From NCBI GenBank assembly GCA_030710605.1, contig CP092875.1, positions 64,191,958 to 64,255,957 on the forward strand: a stretch of 64,000 nt of DNA, read 5' to 3'. A model generated the notes under the pieces. It had not been told where the DNA came from. It did not search any database and saw nothing but the letters and a program-made list of their open reading frames with translations. A program made the translations under genes and the position numbers. Source of the stretch: Cordylochernes scorpioides. Its lineage: Eukaryota > Arthropoda > Arachnida > Pseudoscorpiones > Chernetidae. Shown in pieces: positions 51,280 to 62,119 of this stretch (positions within the stretch are counted from its first letter, which is position 1; each line of letters opens with the position of its first letter).

Positions 51280-53463
51280 TCAATTGAAAACAATGTATGA
51301 ATCCCTGCTGGATATCAGTTCTCTTGGATCGGTACAGAGGATACAGTTATTGAGTCTGTAGTCTTGAAATGCTGGGCACTTAAGTAAAAGGTGAGTGGAA
51401 TCTTGAATGCGGCATCCACAAAAACAGCCCGGATCCTCCGATGCGCGTATTCTTTCCAGAAAACTTCCGAAATTACCATGGTTGGTTACAAATTGTGTGT
51501 TGTGGAAATTAGGGCGAAAATAATTAGGAATACCCCGGTTGAAAAAACTTGTAAATGTCTCGTTTGTATTATTCAGTAAGAGCAACATTCTTTCGTCTAT
51601 ATAGGATTTAATTATAAAGGGAATATCGATGTTGTATTTTTGCTTGTCCTCGAACGATAAGTTATTTAAGTCATATTTCATATTTTTTGCTTCAATGTAA
51701 TCTGCGATCAATGGAGTCTTAGCCAAACTGTGAACACAGTTGTACGAAGTGGTCTTGTAAGCTTGAATGCTCCATAATAATATCTGATATTGCATTGAGT
51801 TTAATTTTTGTATCGATTTTTTATTTAAAAATTTGAACCATATTTCTGATCCATATGTTAAAGTTGATCTGAATAAAGATTTGTACAATGTAATTCTTTT
51901 ATGGGAGCTCAAACCCCATGATTTGCTGCACAGAGAGAATAGAAAATTTTTTATTCTTAGAGTTCTGCTCACTATTTCCTCTATATGAAAAGCAAAATTT
52001 AATTTGTTTTTTCTTCTATGATTTGCAATTGTTATTCCTAAAATTTTTATTTTTTGTACTGGTGAAATTAATCCACTCTTAAATTTAACTGGGATCTTCT
52101 CTTTATTATGCAAATATAAAATGTTTGTTTTTTCGGAACTGATTTCTAACTTGTTCTTAATACACCACAATTCGATAGTATTTAATGCTTCCTCTATAAC
52201 TATTTTTAGTGATGCTAGATCTTTATTCCAGCATATTATCGAAATATCATCCGCATAACAAATCAACTCACAATTGGGCACCTGCAAATTCATCAGCAAA
52301 TCATTCAACAAAATTGTCCATAGAAGTGGAGAAAGCGGACCGCCTTGAGGACACCCCTTGGTAATTGGCTTTGAAGTTGTTAGATTGTCGTAACTGAAAG
52401 AAATGAACCTGGAATTTAAATATGATTGTAGAATTTTGATCAGTTTTTCCGGTAAATTATCTGAGTCTATTCTTTTGATGATCGCTGGCCACCAGGCATT
52501 ATCAAAAGCCCCCGAGATATCTATTGTAATTAGTGCAGACAGTTCTTTTTGCTTATGCTCCATTAATACATCGATTATAGTATTCAAAGCAGTGATGGTT
52601 GACTTAGACTTGATTAATCCGTGCTGCCTCGAGCTTAACAGATTGTTTTGAATATAAAATTCATAGATTTTATTTTTGAGAATTTTTTCTAGAATCTTTG
52701 AAAAATTTGATAATAAAGATATCGGACGGTAGCTTTTAGCTGATTCATAAATGGTTTTGCCGGGTTTGGCTATTATTTTGAGTGCTGCTGTTTTCCATTT
52801 TTTAGGGAAGTATCCTATTTGAATACATTTATTAAATATTGAGTGTAAAATCGGAAGTATTAGTTGAAAAGCATTCTTTATCATATTATTACTAATATTT
52901 TCTGGACCAGGAGCTTTATTTACATTAATTTTGTCGATTATCTCTTCTATTTCTTTCTTATGAATTTTGCATGAGTTGGAGTTTGTAAAATTCGGTGTAT
53001 AGTTCCTTATTGATGTATGGTGAGCAGTATCCGATATAGTTGTATCATCAGGAATTAGTTCATTAATCAGATCTTTTATTAGAGTTTCTTTAGAATCTAC
53101 TGGTGCCTGTTCAATTATTGGTAATCCCTTTTGTTGATTAGAGGAGCACAGTTTTTTTAAGGTTCTATAGGCGTTTCCAAACGGATTATTAGATCCATTT
53201 TCTTCTATAAAATCTCGCCAACTATTCCTCTTAGCTTTTCTAATACTATTTTTATATTTATTTCTGACAGACTTATATTCATTAACACTAATTGCTTTAT
53301 GATGAAAGTATCGATTTCTCACATAATGAAAATACTTTTTCTTTTGTTCTAATTCTTTGTTCCACCACTTGATCCCGGTATCGAAAGTGAAGTTGGAAGA
53401 TTTCACCTCCAGTGATTGATATGCAGCTTCCAGAATTATATCCGATAGCCTGTCAACTACCAT
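51280..53463 (-). pseudogene. LINE ORF2, reverse transcriptase part
   Basis: 727 codons. RT motifs: Tyr-Arg-Pro-Ile-Ser-Leu-Leu (fingers), Ile-Asp-Ile-Ser-Gly-Ala-Phe-Asp-Asn (motif A), Gly-Cys-Pro-Gln-Gly-Gly-Pro-Leu-Ser-Pro (motif B) and Tyr-Ala-Asp-Asp (motif C). A C-terminal Cys-rich end (Cys-Phe-Cys-Gly-Cys ... His-Leu-Leu-Leu-Lys-Cys-Pro) is typical of Jockey/I/R1 LINEs. It is cut from the endonuclease by a frameshift near 53463-53471. Catalytic residues are intact. Confidence 0.88.
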
Positions 53464-53470
53464 GTCAATA

Positions 53471-54299
53471 TCAGTTTCCTTTTCGACCTTTTTTTACATC
53501 GTTTTCCAATCTTCTTACTTCCTGTTTAGAAATTGTATTTGAAAACAGTGACCAGTCTGCTTTCTTTTCGCTAAATTTCCATGTAGATTTTTGTTGATTG
53601 TTTGTAATATCTAAGTTAACATTGATATCAAATGAAACTGTCACATGGTCGGAAATCTTGGTCAATTCAGAAGTTTGCCAATTGTTTACCAGTCTCAATG
53701 AATGTCTATTTGAAATAGTGAGATCTATTATGCTTTTATTACGACAGGTAGGAGTTTTGTTATTGTGAATAAAAAGATTATATTCATTAATAATAGGTTG
53801 CATTTTATATCCGTTAGAGTTTGTAATTCTATCGAACCAAACCGGGTGACGGGAATTAAAATCTCCACAGAGGATTAGGGGAATACTCTCGAAGGTAGCT
53901 ATCAAATTCTTTAAAAAGTACAAATGTTCGTCATCGCATTTGTTTGGAGGAATATAAAAGTTTGCTATTATCGTCCTAGATTTAGGTGTATCTATAGAGA
54001 TTGATGTACAAAACTGATTTGTGAAACCCTCCAACTTCCTATATTTTATATTTTTATTATATATAACCGTTGCAGTATAAAGTGTTTTCTGTTGAGGAAC
54101 AATGTACTATGTGAGAGTCCATATCGAACACGACCTTTCTATTTAAAACATAAGGCTCTTGAAGAAGGAGAATATCTGGAGGATTGTCTCTAATTGAGCT
54201 TCTGAGTTCGGTAGTTGCAATTATACTTTTCCTAATGTTCTGTTGTATACATTTAATTTTTCCTCTGGTTAAAATTTTTGCTTCTTTCATAATGGACAT
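53471..54299 (-). pseudogene. LINE ORF2, endonuclease part (two frames)
   Basis: 54057-54299 begins with Met-Ser-Ile-Met and has the APE-type start (Gln-Asn-Ile-Arg-Lys-Ser, Leu-Leu-Gln-Glu-Pro-Tyr). 53471-54034, in another frame, has Cys-Gly-Asp-Phe-Asn-Ser-Arg-His-Pro-Val-Trp and Ser-Asp-His. These are the Asp, Asn and His signature of the nicking endonuclease. A frameshift lies between them at about 54034-54057. Confidence 0.85.
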
Positions 54300-54312
54300 T
54301 TATGCGAAGCGC

Positions 54313-55310
54313 TTATGAGCCTTTTGTGTAATCTGTTCGCTGAATCATCAGGCTGATTTGTTTATTGTAAATTGGACAATCCTTAGAATTTGGTTTGTGA
54401 TCAAGATTGTTATTTTTAAAATATGGGTGTTTGACGCAGTTGCAACACTTTATTATATTAGAACATTGATGTTGACCCTCTGTACCGCAGTTCACGCATT
54501 TTTTCAAGTTTGGGCAGTCGTTTTTCTTGTGGTTAGGGTTGAATAAAAAACAGTTCTGACATTGGTTAACCAGGACTTTGTCTCGAACTTCACATCTTTG
54601 TACATCAGTATAAATTTTGTTGGCTTTCATTATAGCTTGGTAGGCCCGAGGCGAAACCCTCAGCACCACATCATGATCAGGTTTATTGGACTTAATTGGG
54701 AAAAGTACCTTTAGTTCGTTTTTAAAGTTGTTAAGTTCTGGGTTCATTTCACAAATTGTGTTTGTTAGATCAGATATGTCTGTTGATTTATTTACATTTT
54801 TTATAACAATAGTTGGATCTCTTTGATTAGGCTTATAGATTTTACATGTTTGGTTCAATTCATCGATTTTCCTGAAACTCTCAATCAGTTGATCTATGTC
54901 TTGTTCGTTGGGTGATTTTAATATTGTACCCCTTCGTGTATTTATCAATTTTGAAATTTTGGCAGTATTTCCTTTTTGGCGAAATTGCTTTATTGTTTCA
55001 TTCACCTTTTGGTTTACATGAGCTGTATTTTGATCATCATTAGCAAATATAATCAGTGTTTTCTCATCATTAGTGTATCTATTTTTTGTAATATTTTATC
55101 ATTTCTATTTTTGACTATTTCTGCGTATGAGTGCGATTCCTTGATTTTATTTTGTTTAACTAATTGTGCTATATCATTTTTAATATCTGTGAAATTACCT
55201 TGCAATTGTTCCTCAAATCTATTTATGTTTTCGTCTAACTTTATAAGCTCAGTTACGCTATCTTTGACCTGTTTTATTGTACTTTTGAGATAGACCTCTT
55301 GAAATAGAAT
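54313..55310 (-). pseudogene. LINE ORF1 (RNA-binding), frameshifted
   Basis: The upstream part (55053-55310) is a Lys/Glu-rich likely coiled coil. 54313-55005 carries a PRE_C2HC-like region (Leu-Phe-Pro-Ile-Lys ... Val-Leu-Arg-Val-Ser-Pro-Arg) and zinc knuckles (Cys-Gln-Asn-Cys ... His-x4-Cys; Cys-Val-Asn-Cys ... His-Gln-Cys; Cys-Cys-Asn-Cys). The two parts are in different frames. ORF1 of Jockey-type LINEs binds the element RNA. Confidence 0.8.
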
Positions 55311-56229
55311 TATATACATGTGTTTGTTTCACCACAGATTTATCCTCTTTAGCATAACCTTTTATCGATTGCAAACTTTTTGCTTGTTTTTCAAGAAACA
55401 TAATAAAATTTTCGTAGGATGGAAAGCCATCATCTATCAACGTCAATTCCCATTGCCTTTTCAAATCATCACCTATCTTCCTTTGTAGGAAATGTATTAG
55501 AAAGATATCAACAAGTGTATTTCTTTCCAAACCCAGTGATTTCAAATTTCTCATGGCTTCATTACATATATCTAGTAGTTCGAAAATGGCCTTGGAATTT
55601 ATTAGTTTTAAAGGTTTTAAAGTGAATAATTTTGTACATTGTGAAAAGGCAAGTTCTTTTTTGTTATCATATCTGGAGACCAATGTGGCCCAAGCATGGG
55701 CATAGTTTTCATCAATAACAGGAAATCCCCTAATAAGTCGTTCAGCGTCTCCAGTAACAGCTGATTGTAAATATTGCAGCTTTTGTGAATCAGTTAGAGC
55801 GGTATTGGAATCAATAGACAGAGAAAACAATTGCTTGAAACTAAGCCATTCGTTAACATCACCAGAAAAGGAAGGTAAATTAAATTTAGGAAGTTCTATT
55901 TTACTTGTGGTTGGTTGATTTAGATCATCAATTTTGCTTGAACTGGCTGTACAAGATACTTTATTGATATTCGCCACTAAATTTCTAAGATTATCCTTGT
56001 ATTGCATAACTCTAGAAAAGTAAACTTCATCATCAAATTCAGAAAATGTTAAAAGATTACAATAAGTTTTTTCAATGTTAGATTTTATATCTAAAATATC
56101 TTTTTTAAATGTCTGTAAATTTGCATCATCCTTCGATTCAATCATCTTGAGCGAAATTTGCTCAAAATAATCCACTTGTTTGAAATGAAATTCAAGAATA
56201 TTTAAAGTAGCTTTAAATTTGGCAGCCAT
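55311..56229 (-). pseudogene. gag: BEL/Pao Gag (DUF1759 type), cut by the LINE
   Basis: The open frame runs to 55258, but its last ~17 codons are LINE sequence. It starts Met-Ala-Ala-Lys, has a helical N-terminal half, then the DUF1759 signature: Leu-Pro-Lys-Phe-Asn-Leu-Pro-Ser-Phe-Ser-Gly, Trp-Leu-Ser-Phe-Lys-Gln-Leu-Phe and Gly-Asp-Ala-Glu-Arg-Leu-Ile. About 305 residues remain. Confidence 0.85.
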
Positions 56230-56318
56230 CTTTAATCTTTGTTATTATTAATTTTAATAATATATTTCAAAAATGAATTATAATTATTTATATTTAAATA
56301 ATTATTTAATAGATTTAT

Positions 56319-56336
56319 TCCCGGGTTTCGGCACCA
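56319..56336 (-). other. Primer-binding site of the BEL/Pao element
   Basis: Minus strand TGGTGCCGAAACCCGGGA, one base from the 5' LTR, so complementary to a tRNA 3' end of the form ...TTTCGGCACCA. Which tRNA cannot be settled without the host tRNA set. Confidence 0.7.
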
Positions 56337-56337
56337 A

Positions 56338-56729
56338 TGTTTTGTTTCCCACTTGGCAAATACGCAAGTAGGAAAAGCAGAATGATTGTTTACAAAACAA
56401 TTTGTTCTCGTTAGGCTTAATTGAATAGAATGTTTATACTAGTGTAAAGAAACAAATTTACTTATCTTTGGTCAGGCAATCATCCCAAGCTTTACAAATG
56501 AATTTATTTTATTTCTCTTTACAATGAATACTTAAAGAATTTACAAATGAATTAAAGCCGCAGCTGAAAGGAAATAGTTCTCTAGTGGCGAGCGTCCTTA
56601 GAAACTTCTAGAAGGTGGCGAGCTCCCTCTGGCGGCGCAGCCAGACGGCCTCCCATTGGTCAGTGATGACGCAGTTCCTTCACCGCCGCGCGCTGCCTTC
56701 TGCTACCTATGTTAGAATAAAACGAAACA
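56338..56729 (-). repeat. 5' LTR of the BEL/Pao element
   Basis: 392 bp, nearly identical to 46328-46719. Followed on the plus strand by ATATG. Confidence 0.9.
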
Positions 56730-56756
56730 ATATGTGATAAATAGTTATCCAGAAAT

Positions 56757-57003
56757 TATTTGAAAGAGAAAAAATAAAAATCAAGTAAAATGTTTCTTTG
56801 GATTTTGAATTTGCAAGTTTTTGAGCAAATATACTGCTCTTCAACGGGCTAATACTCTATGTACAATCTCTTAATAATTACAGATTATTAAAAGATTTGA
56901 CATAGAGTATTAGCACGATGAAGAGCAGTATATTTGCTTGAAATCTTGCAAATTCAAAATTAAAAGAAACTTTTTACCTGATTTTTATTTTCCTTTTTTT
57001 TCA
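56757..57003. repeat. Foldback element with ~110-bp arms
   Basis: GCAAATATACTGCTCTTCAA and CATAGAGTATTAGC in opposite orientations pair around a short centre (56868-56889). The outer ends are AT-rich (AAATCAAGTAAAA versus TTTTTACCTGATTTT). Non-coding, hairpin-forming. Confidence 0.75.
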
Positions 57004-58440
57004 AATTAATTATTATATATTTGCAGAAACATAAAAAAATAATCCAAGAAAATACTTAGATTATTATTACTTAGATCAATTTTTTCTGGGAAAGAAAATA
57101 GCATTATGTTTATATAGGCTTTGTAATATCTGGTGGTCGTGCTTTTTTATGGATAGAAGAGATGCCAAGTTTTGAAACCTAGACAAGAGTGACTGTACCA
57201 ACTGAAGTGTCTCACACCAATTCACCATTCACTCAAACATTGACCTAGAGACAATATGGAAATTGTTAAGTCTTTTAAGTGAAGGGAAGGAATTCTTTGC
57301 TAGTTAATTCTGAATTAAAGATTTGAATTTATTATGCATATCAATCTGCATAGTCTTTTCTTTACTATTTACCTATCTATGATGATAAAATGAATACTCT
57401 AATCAGTGATAATGTTACTCTGCTTATTTACACAATTAAATTGAGAATATTTATAATAACTCCACGAATGCATAACAGAAATCCATGTAAATATACATAA
57501 CGTCTTCTTCTTTCTTATCTCCACTCAATCATATTAGGATATCAAGCTTGTAAAGCTTGAGATCATGACTGAGTGAAGTAGAATGCGTCTGCCTTTGTCA
57601 TTAAGACTGGGAGCACTACTCAGTTGCAGGCCGACTTAGCTCCAAAAGAAATGGCCGCCTCTGACATGAAGAACAGACGCCACATGCAGCCGCTCCTAAC
57701 ATGGAGTACAAACGCTGCTCATCCTGTATATCTGTATTAGGAGCTCTTACAGAGTACTATCAGCCGGGCCAGCTGAGCCCAGGTTTTTTAGTGAGCTTGT
57801 TACTGCTCCCCCTCCCCTCCTTTTTCATCCGGGCTTGGGACCGGCAAAGGCGGAGTCACGTCTCAATAGGGATAACATTTATAATTACAAATATAAATAA
57901 TGACCATAATCTATATTATAATAAAGTAAAAATTCAACTCAAAGATATATCATTTATAAAAGGAGTAGTATATGCTATCTTTAAAATTCGATGTTTTCGA
58001 CCTAAATATCAATTGTGTAATCCACTTTAACATGGTATAGTAATAATTGTAGTGCTCTTATCTATGTGAATGTCAATCTACACGTAGATCATGTAAATTG
58101 TAAACACATGGTAAATAACACCAAACAGCGTTGTTATTAAAACGCCACACAATATTTATTTGGATTTGGTCTTATTACCATGTTTATTAAATCTATAATC
58201 AAAATTGTGCCTTATCATAGGTAGATTGTACTATCATGTTAGGATTACATTGATATATACACACAAATAAGTGGTGTTTCTTGCCTATTTAATATTCTTT
58301 TCTATTAATTACTATTATTATTGTTCTCAATATATCTCTCTGTAATTTCTATATAATTATTTTGATAACTTAACCCAAATGTTTATGTAACTTACCTTAA
58401 AAATAACAAGAAAAATATAATTTCTTATTATTCCTAGAGA
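57004..58440. other. Mostly non-coding; GC-richer island at 57570-57870
   Basis: The island contains AAAGAAATGGCCGCCTC (ATG at 57650, 29 codons to a stop) and a separate 109-codon frame at 57701-58030 with a hydrophobic stretch. Neither resembles a known family. 58150-58220 shares GGATTTGGTCTTATTACC with 6449-6470 of the copy A insertion. Confidence 0.4.
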
Positions 58441-58920
58441 TTTCTCTAACGTTAAAGGTTGTACCAAAATTTCGTAAACATATTATAATTCATATTTTGC
58501 AAGTGTTTTCCAACTTTCGGGACAACTTTAGTAATAATAGTAACCTTGGTCAAATTATAACAGAATTCTTATAGAAGAATGATTTAATCTCTGATGTTTT
58601 TTTATATCAAGGGTGAACAATCAGCAGGTGGGCTAAGTTTCAGAATTACAAGGTTATCACAAAACACTTTCGTAAACACTTGTAAAATGTAAATCATAAT
58701 TTGTTTACGAACTTTCGGGATAACCTTATATGTCACCCCGAGTTTTTACGAGTGAATGTTTGCCCCAAATTAATTATTTTAACCAATATTAACCATTATA
58801 TAAATACAGGGTATCCTTAAAGGTACTCTACAACCAACGGATAAATGATGATTCTTTGTTGAATTGGGAAATTTTTTGGACCTGTGTGTTTCACTTCTGG
58901 TTTAAATAAACAATATAACC
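58441..58920. repeat. Inverted copy of the 17.5-18.0 kb composite repeat
   Basis: Foldback units at 58455-58528 and 58650-58727 with the same spacers as 17489-18040, in opposite orientation. The right end includes AAATACAGGGTATCCTTAAA. More diverged than the other copies (GTACC, ATCAC at unit ends). Confidence 0.65.
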
Positions 58921-59633
58921 TATTATGAATTTTATTAATATACTTAATTCCTGTTATATATATTTAAATGATTAATAAATCCTTTAGAGTTGGATCATTT
59001 TATTTATATTAACTACAATTTTAAAAATATTCAATATTACAAACCATGTTATTATACTTTAAAATTGTGAAGTACCCCTTTTGAGACACCCTATATTAAT
59101 TTTTTTTTGGAAGTGGTAATAATAGTTATGAGAGAAAGAGGAAATCATAATTATCAATATTATAATTTTATAACTCGAAAAACATGCAAATTAATTTGTT
59201 ATTGGACTGAATTGTATAGACTGTGAATAATCTATTTGCTGAATTATATTTTCAACTACCTATTTGAGAAATTTGTTATTATTTTCAGTTGTTTAGGCGG
59301 ATAAAAGTAACAAACGATGATTTAGAATTTGATATATACAAGGATTATAAATTTGCTTTTCAAACTTTCTATTAGAATCCTAGACTGAGATAATCGCTTG
59401 ATTTTTCTAGTGATTTTTGTGAGAAAGGAATATTCTATAGCTTCTTGGTAACAATTAGGACACAGTAGTGAATAAAAAAATATTTTTATTGATAAAATAA
59501 GATTAAATGTAAATATTAAAAAAAAAACTATGAATATTTTTTACTCCCAGAACTTTGACGAATGAATTCGTATATAAATTCTTAAAATAATTCTTATGGT
59601 ATTCTTTATGCTTATGCCATTGATGTGTTTCAG

Positions 59634-59781
59634 CAATGGCCGGAAGAATTCTTCTAGAAATGTTCTTAAAGGAAAATCTAGATAATAATACTTTTGGCGA
59701 TTCCTTAGTTTGGAAAAGCCGTTGGAGGAAAGAGTTCAAAATTCTTTACTACAATGGACAAAAAGATCTTAGGCTCTTCAA
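59634..59781 (+). CDS. Candidate first coding exon, possibly IRF-like DNA-binding N-terminus
   Basis: The acceptor TGATGTGTTTCAG ends at 59633. ATG at 59636 opens 48 codons plus two bases to the donor CAAG|GTAAGA. The peptide begins Met-Ala-Gly-Arg-Ile-Leu-Leu-Glu-Met-Phe-Leu-Lys-Glu and has Gly-Asp-Ser-Leu-Val-Trp, then seven residues, then Phe-Lys-Ile. That Trp-x7-Phe-x-Ile spacing after a Leu-rich helix recalls the start of interferon-regulatory-factor DNA-binding domains, but the following Trp/His positions are Tyr/Asn. The splice signals are convincing; the family call is tentative. No further exon was found before the window ends. Confidence 0.4.
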
Positions 59782-59903
59782 GGTAAGATAATCTACTTGT
59801 TACTCTAAATGTTTTACTTTTATTTTACAATCCTAATATATATAATATATATTTATTAATTAACTTTATATATATATTTGAGTCAAAAGGCGATCCATTA
59901 ATT

Positions 59904-60000
59904 AAGATTATTTAAAAGGGCGTACCTGGATCTGTAAAGAGGAAAAAAAAACTTTTTTTTTTCTCTTTATAGATCCAGGTACGCTCTTTTAAATAATCTT
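59904..60000. repeat. 97-bp hairpin element
   Basis: AAGATTATTTAAAAGGGCGT and ACGCTCTTTTAAATAATCTT are near-perfect complements. The arms (~38 bp) surround an A/T run. MITE-like size. Confidence 0.75.
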
Positions 60001-60383
60001 TATATATATGTTATATTTAAAAAAATGAGATTTCCTGTTGTATTTTGATTTTTATTTATATAGAATTATTAGCTGTTGCTTGATTTTGGTATGCAGTCGT
60101 GGAAAAGAGAAGATTATAATAAAATTAGTTATCAAAAATAACTTCAATTAAAAACTTATTTACATAATGTACAAAAGGTTTGAGCCGGCCATCGGGAAAC
60201 AACAACAATGAGTTTTTATAAGGGAAGCATGACCTCTGGCGGTCGATTTAGCAGAGTATTTGAATCTATGAAATATCATATTGAATAAAATAATATTTTA
60301 ATACACCATATATATATTTCTACAGGTAAACTCCGTATAATTGGTTTAATTGTATAACGAAGTCACTTATATACCAACATATA

Positions 60384-60965
60384 TCAAACACTGGCCATAA
60401 CTTTAACTTAGATCATCCCAAAGTCCTATATCAACACATAAACAATAAGCAGCACAGATTTGTACTGGAATCCATCATATCATCACAAACAAACAGCATC
60501 AATAGGAAAATAGATCTACCGGAAATATATCATATAATATCTCAATAGTTATCCCGTGATATGCTCGGATGTGTGGTCGGGTTGGAGTGGACCCCCGCTT
60601 GGCTTTTCTGTGTTGGGGTGTTTTAGATTATACTGGTTTTAAACTTTACAAAATTTTAAAAGTGTCACACTACTTGCATACAGTGAATATCATAATTTTA
60701 CTTAACTTTTAGCGTATATAAAAGTATATTCCAAAATTTTATCTAAATTTTAAAAATCTTTAAGTTCATTTGCATAGTTTATTTTTATATTTCATAGTCA
60801 TAATTCCTATTTCTATTTTAATTATATTTGAAATATCACTTCGCATGTAAATTTATATGTTGTATATAATGGCTCAAGCGCGCTTATACCCTGTTAGTAT
60901 AGTCATACTAGCCACGCCTGTTGAAGAACCGAAAGGTTCGAAAGCTAGCACAAATATAATAAAAG
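60384..60965 (+). mobile_element. 5'-truncated Penelope-like element fragment
   Basis: 60384-60548 encodes the C-terminal tail of a PLE endonuclease ORF: His-Pro-Lys-Val-Leu, Arg-Phe-Val-Leu-Glu-Ser-Ile-Ile, Asn-Ser-Ile-Asn-Arg-Lys-Ile-Asp-Leu, then stop. It matches the tail in the copy B PLE (Glu-Ser-Ile-Ile, Asn-Ser-Ile-Asn-Arg-Arg-Ile-Asp). The 3' non-coding part ends with CTGTTGAAGAACC-GAAA-GGTTCGAAAGC (60918-60945), like the other PLE 3' ends. It runs into a (TA)n tract. Confidence 0.7.
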
Positions 60966-61005
60966 ATGCTCCTTCGTAAAACTTTTGATTCGTTATACAA
61001 TTATA

Positions 61006-61084
<79 letters not shown>
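61006..61084. repeat. (TA)n microsatellite
   Basis: About 39 uninterrupted TA units. Another (TA)n lies at 63668-63689. Confidence 0.95.
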
Positions 61085-61091
<7 letters not shown>

Positions 61092-61611
61092 TGGCATCTC
61101 CTGACCAGGAGCACATGTGCTTTACAGAAGGCAGAGCGCCATCTAGTGGAACAGAAATCAACTAAACATTGATTTAGCCTGTTCCCTGATATTTGGCCAA
61201 CCCAATTTCTTGATAAATCAAGAAAAGCCATCCACGAACGCGTTTCGCGCTTTTGGCGCTCATCAGCGTTGAGTAGGCTGAACCATTGCGACCAAAAAAG
61301 AATTTTTGATCCCAATGGCTTCCCGAAAAACCAAGAAATGGGTATTTAAGGCCAAACTTGCGTAAGTTCGGGAAGCCATTGGGATCAAAAATTATTTTTT
61401 GGTCGCAATGGTTCAGCCTACTCCACGCTGACGAGCGCCAAAAGCGCGAAACGCGTTCGTGGATGGCTTTTCTTGATTTATCAAGAAATTGGGTTGGCCA
61501 AATATCAGGGAACAGGCTAAATCAATGTTTAGTTGATTTCTGTTCCACCAGATGGCGCTCTGCCTTCTGTAAAGCACATGTGCTCCTGGTCAGGAGATGC
61601 CATTTTTAATA
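61082..61611. repeat. Near-perfect palindrome (two ~245-bp arms) with hammerhead-like cores
   Basis: Left arm 61082-61327 is the inverted complement of 61367-61611, with a ~39-bp spacer. Each arm holds, on its own strand, CTGA(T/C)GA-GCGC-CAAAA-GCGC-GAAAC (minus strand 61237-61270; plus strand 61424-61457). The ends TTAAAAATGGCATCTCCTGA recur singly at 18.3 kb and 63.7 kb. The open frames of 76 and 83 codons in the arms are by-products. Confidence 0.8.
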
Positions 61612-61612
61612 T

Positions 61613-61862
61613 TGTAGCGTAGAAATCAAGCCTTGAAATATCCTAAGATGTAAAAGTATTTATTGATGACGTCACAGCGACGAGTCGACAATTATTAACA
61701 GGTCAGCCCAACTATCAACAGCTAGAGATTCTTAAGCAAGCAAGCAAAGAAATATTTTAAAGATGATTTCACAAATACAGATTAATATATATTTTTATAA
61801 TCTGTTGAATATATTTTCATTGAATAATATTCAATTAAATACTAAAATATTTCTTCGTCACA
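61613..61862 (-). repeat. 3' LTR of the gag-only element
   Basis: Plus strand TGTAGCGTAGAAATC ... TTCTTCGTCACA, 250 bp. Confidence 0.9.
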
Positions 61863-62119
61863 TAGCCTCCTCCTATAGAGAGCATCGACCCGATGCTCAA
61901 CGGGAGACTTACGTCGTCAGTCTTAAGGACTAGTACTATGGCCAGGGATATTTTCAGGTGACTGCGGTGGATGTCTTCTTTCAGTTGAGATATCTTCTTC
62001 ATGAGGACTTGGTAGGTCTATGTTTACGTCAAGGTAGCTTTTTCTAATTTCTACTGTGGTCGGCAAGGGGAGTTTTATAACTTTACGGCCTCCCCTCCAA
62101 TGTGGTCTATCATCTAGTT

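Larger units (their letters stand above)
51040..55310 (-). mobile_element. Jockey/I-like LINE inserted in the BEL element, decayed
   Basis: Minus-strand order is ORF1 with zinc knuckles, then ORF2 with apurinic-type endonuclease and reverse transcriptase. Both ORFs are frameshifted. The 3' end seems to fade into an AT run and a (TC)n tract near 51040-51075. Exact borders and target duplication could not be fixed. Because it lies in the same orientation inside the BEL gag, it destroyed that element after insertion. Confidence 0.85.
46328..56729 (-). mobile_element. BEL/Pao LTR retrotransposon, complete, split by a LINE
   Basis: 392-bp LTRs at 46328-46719 and 56338-56729 with two visible differences (G/C near 46347/56357, T/C near 46504/56514). 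Target duplication ATATG at 46323-46327 and 56730-56734. Polypurine tract AGGAGGGGAGTA (46720-46731, minus). Gag, zinc-knuckle/protease and Pol follow in BEL order. A ~4.3-kb LINE sits inside (about 51040-55310). Confidence 0.92.

Noticed and set aside
61085-61609. Pair of similar 76- and 83-codon frames facing each other
   Set aside because: They are the two arms of a palindrome and translate a ribozyme-like RNA motif; no protein family features.
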